From Pseudomonadota bacterium (GTDB lineage: Bacteria; Pseudomonadota; Gammaproteobacteria; Burkholderiales; Eutrophovitaceae), in contig PAHB01000017.1 of assembly GCA_002704665.1 (NCBI GenBank), positions 1 to 24,533 of the forward strand: a stretch of 24,533 nucleotides of DNA, read 5' to 3'. A program made the position numbers and the translations under genes. Position 1 is the first letter of the stretch, and each line of letters begins with the position of its first letter. Shown here piece by piece: positions 24,130 to 24,533 of this stretch. The notes under the pieces are model-generated. The model searched no databases and was not told the DNA's origin. It saw only the letters and a list, made by a program, of their open reading frames with translations.

Positions 24130-24533
24130 ATGGCAGCAAAGAAGAAACCAGCTAAGAAGAAAGTGGCTGCGAAAAAGAAACAGGCGGTGAAGAAAAAAGG
24201 GTTATCTAAGAAAAAGACGACGCCGAAAAAGAAAGCCACAATAAAGAAAAAACTTGCCCCGAAAAAGAAAACAGCAGCTAAGAAAAAGCCTGTTGGAAAA
24301 AAGAAAGTGGCGGCTAAGAAAAAGAAATCTGTTGGAAAAAAGAAAACAGCAGTATCTAGAAGAAAAACTACGGCAGTAAAGAAGAAGACCGCTGCCAGAA
24401 AAAAAACAACCACAGCTTCCCGAAAAAAGAAGACCACTGTCCGTAAGAAATCTACAGCAGCTTCTAAAAAGAAGAAAGCTACTGCTCGTAAGAAACCTAC
24501 AGCAGCTTCTAAAAAGAAGAAAGCTACTGCTCG
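24130..24533 (+). CDS. Histone H1-like Lys/Ala-rich protein (AlgP-type), truncated by window end
   Basis: An open frame begins at the ATG at 24130 with GGAGGT 7 nt upstream and runs through the window end, giving at least 134 codons. The product is almost only Lys, Ala, Thr, Val, Ser, Arg and Pro, in repeats such as AAKKK and KKKTA. This is the pattern of bacterial histone H1-like C-terminal repeat proteins (AlgP, HctB and PhaF-like tails). It should be strongly basic, disordered and bind DNA or other polyanions. No folded N-terminal domain is present, so it resembles a stand-alone tail. The C terminus is outside the window. Confidence 0.88.
   Translation, partial: MAAKKKPAKKKVAAKKKQAVKKKGLSKKKTTPKKKATIKKKLAPKKKTAAKKKPVGKKKVAAKKKKSVGKKKTAVSRRKTTAVKKKTAARKKTTTASRKKKTTVRKKSTAASKKKKATARKKPTAASKKKKATA
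24442..24531 (+). repeat. 45-bp tandem repeat inside the histone-like gene
   Basis: Two in-frame 45-bp units (24442-24486 and 24487-24531) differ at one base (TCT to CCT, Ser to Pro), and a third unit starts at the window edge with CG. Each unit encodes 15 residues beginning RKK and ending ATA. Such near-identity suggests recent slippage or duplication and possible length variation. Confidence 0.9.

Noticed and set aside
24114..24437. A Phe-rich leftward open frame of 107 codons
   Set aside because: It is the exact antisense of Lys codons (AAA/AAG become TTT/CTT) in the histone-like gene.

Overview
The window looks like the chromosome of a gammaproteobacterium, probably a free-living, moderately AT-rich (roughly 40% GC), perhaps marine lineage. 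The evidence is the ispB / rplU-rpmA / obg-proB arrangement, a PP0621-type zinc-ribbon protein beside ampD, a Pseudomonas-like long NrdA with N-terminal ATP-cones, paired NrdR boxes, and an AlgP-like lysine-rich protein. The genus cannot be named from this sequence.

Left part (about 1-11,930): an accessory oxidative-metabolism island. A leftward operon encodes a DsbA-like 2-hydroxychromene-2-carboxylate isomerase homologue, a zinc-independent NADP-dependent MDR reductase, and the CoxD (MoxR AAA+), CoxE (VWA) and CoxG (membrane-anchored SRPBCC) accessory proteins. A classical SDR follows after about 100 bp. Rightward from the same divergent region run an SDR without its catalytic Tyr, a small unrecognised protein and a glutathione S-transferase. 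Then come the three subunits of a molybdenum hydroxylase: coxM and coxS leftward, and coxL divergently rightward. CoxL carries the form II signature AYRGAGR, not the form I Cys motif, so this is probably not a true CO dehydrogenase; its substrate is unknown. An L-2-hydroxyglutarate-dehydrogenase-like flavoprotein closes the island. The genes together suggest a glutathione-linked oxidative pathway for an unidentified organic, possibly aromatic, compound.

Middle part (about 12,060-14,590): a rubrerythrin without a rubredoxin domain, a heterodisulfide-reductase-like Fe-S/CCG protein and a DUF3501 protein, in one transcription unit. This trio has no defined function that I know of. It is the best candidate here for an undescribed system, perhaps a peroxide-reducing electron relay. 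A possible start-codon-sequestering hairpin sits between its first two genes.

Right part (about 14,600-24,533): core functions. These are glutamate 5-kinase, the Obg GTPase, ribosomal proteins L27 and L21 (with an intrinsic terminator separating rpmA from obg), polyprenyl diphosphate synthase, the PP0621-like protein, AmpD, and class Ia ribonucleotide reductase nrdAB with a promoter overlapped by a pair of NrdR boxes. The window ends in a small putative membrane ORF and a truncated histone H1-like Lys/Ala-rich gene with near-perfect 45-bp tandem repeats. I see no tRNA, rRNA, CRISPR array, insertion sequence or phage gene. No stretch longer than 300 bases lacks a gene.
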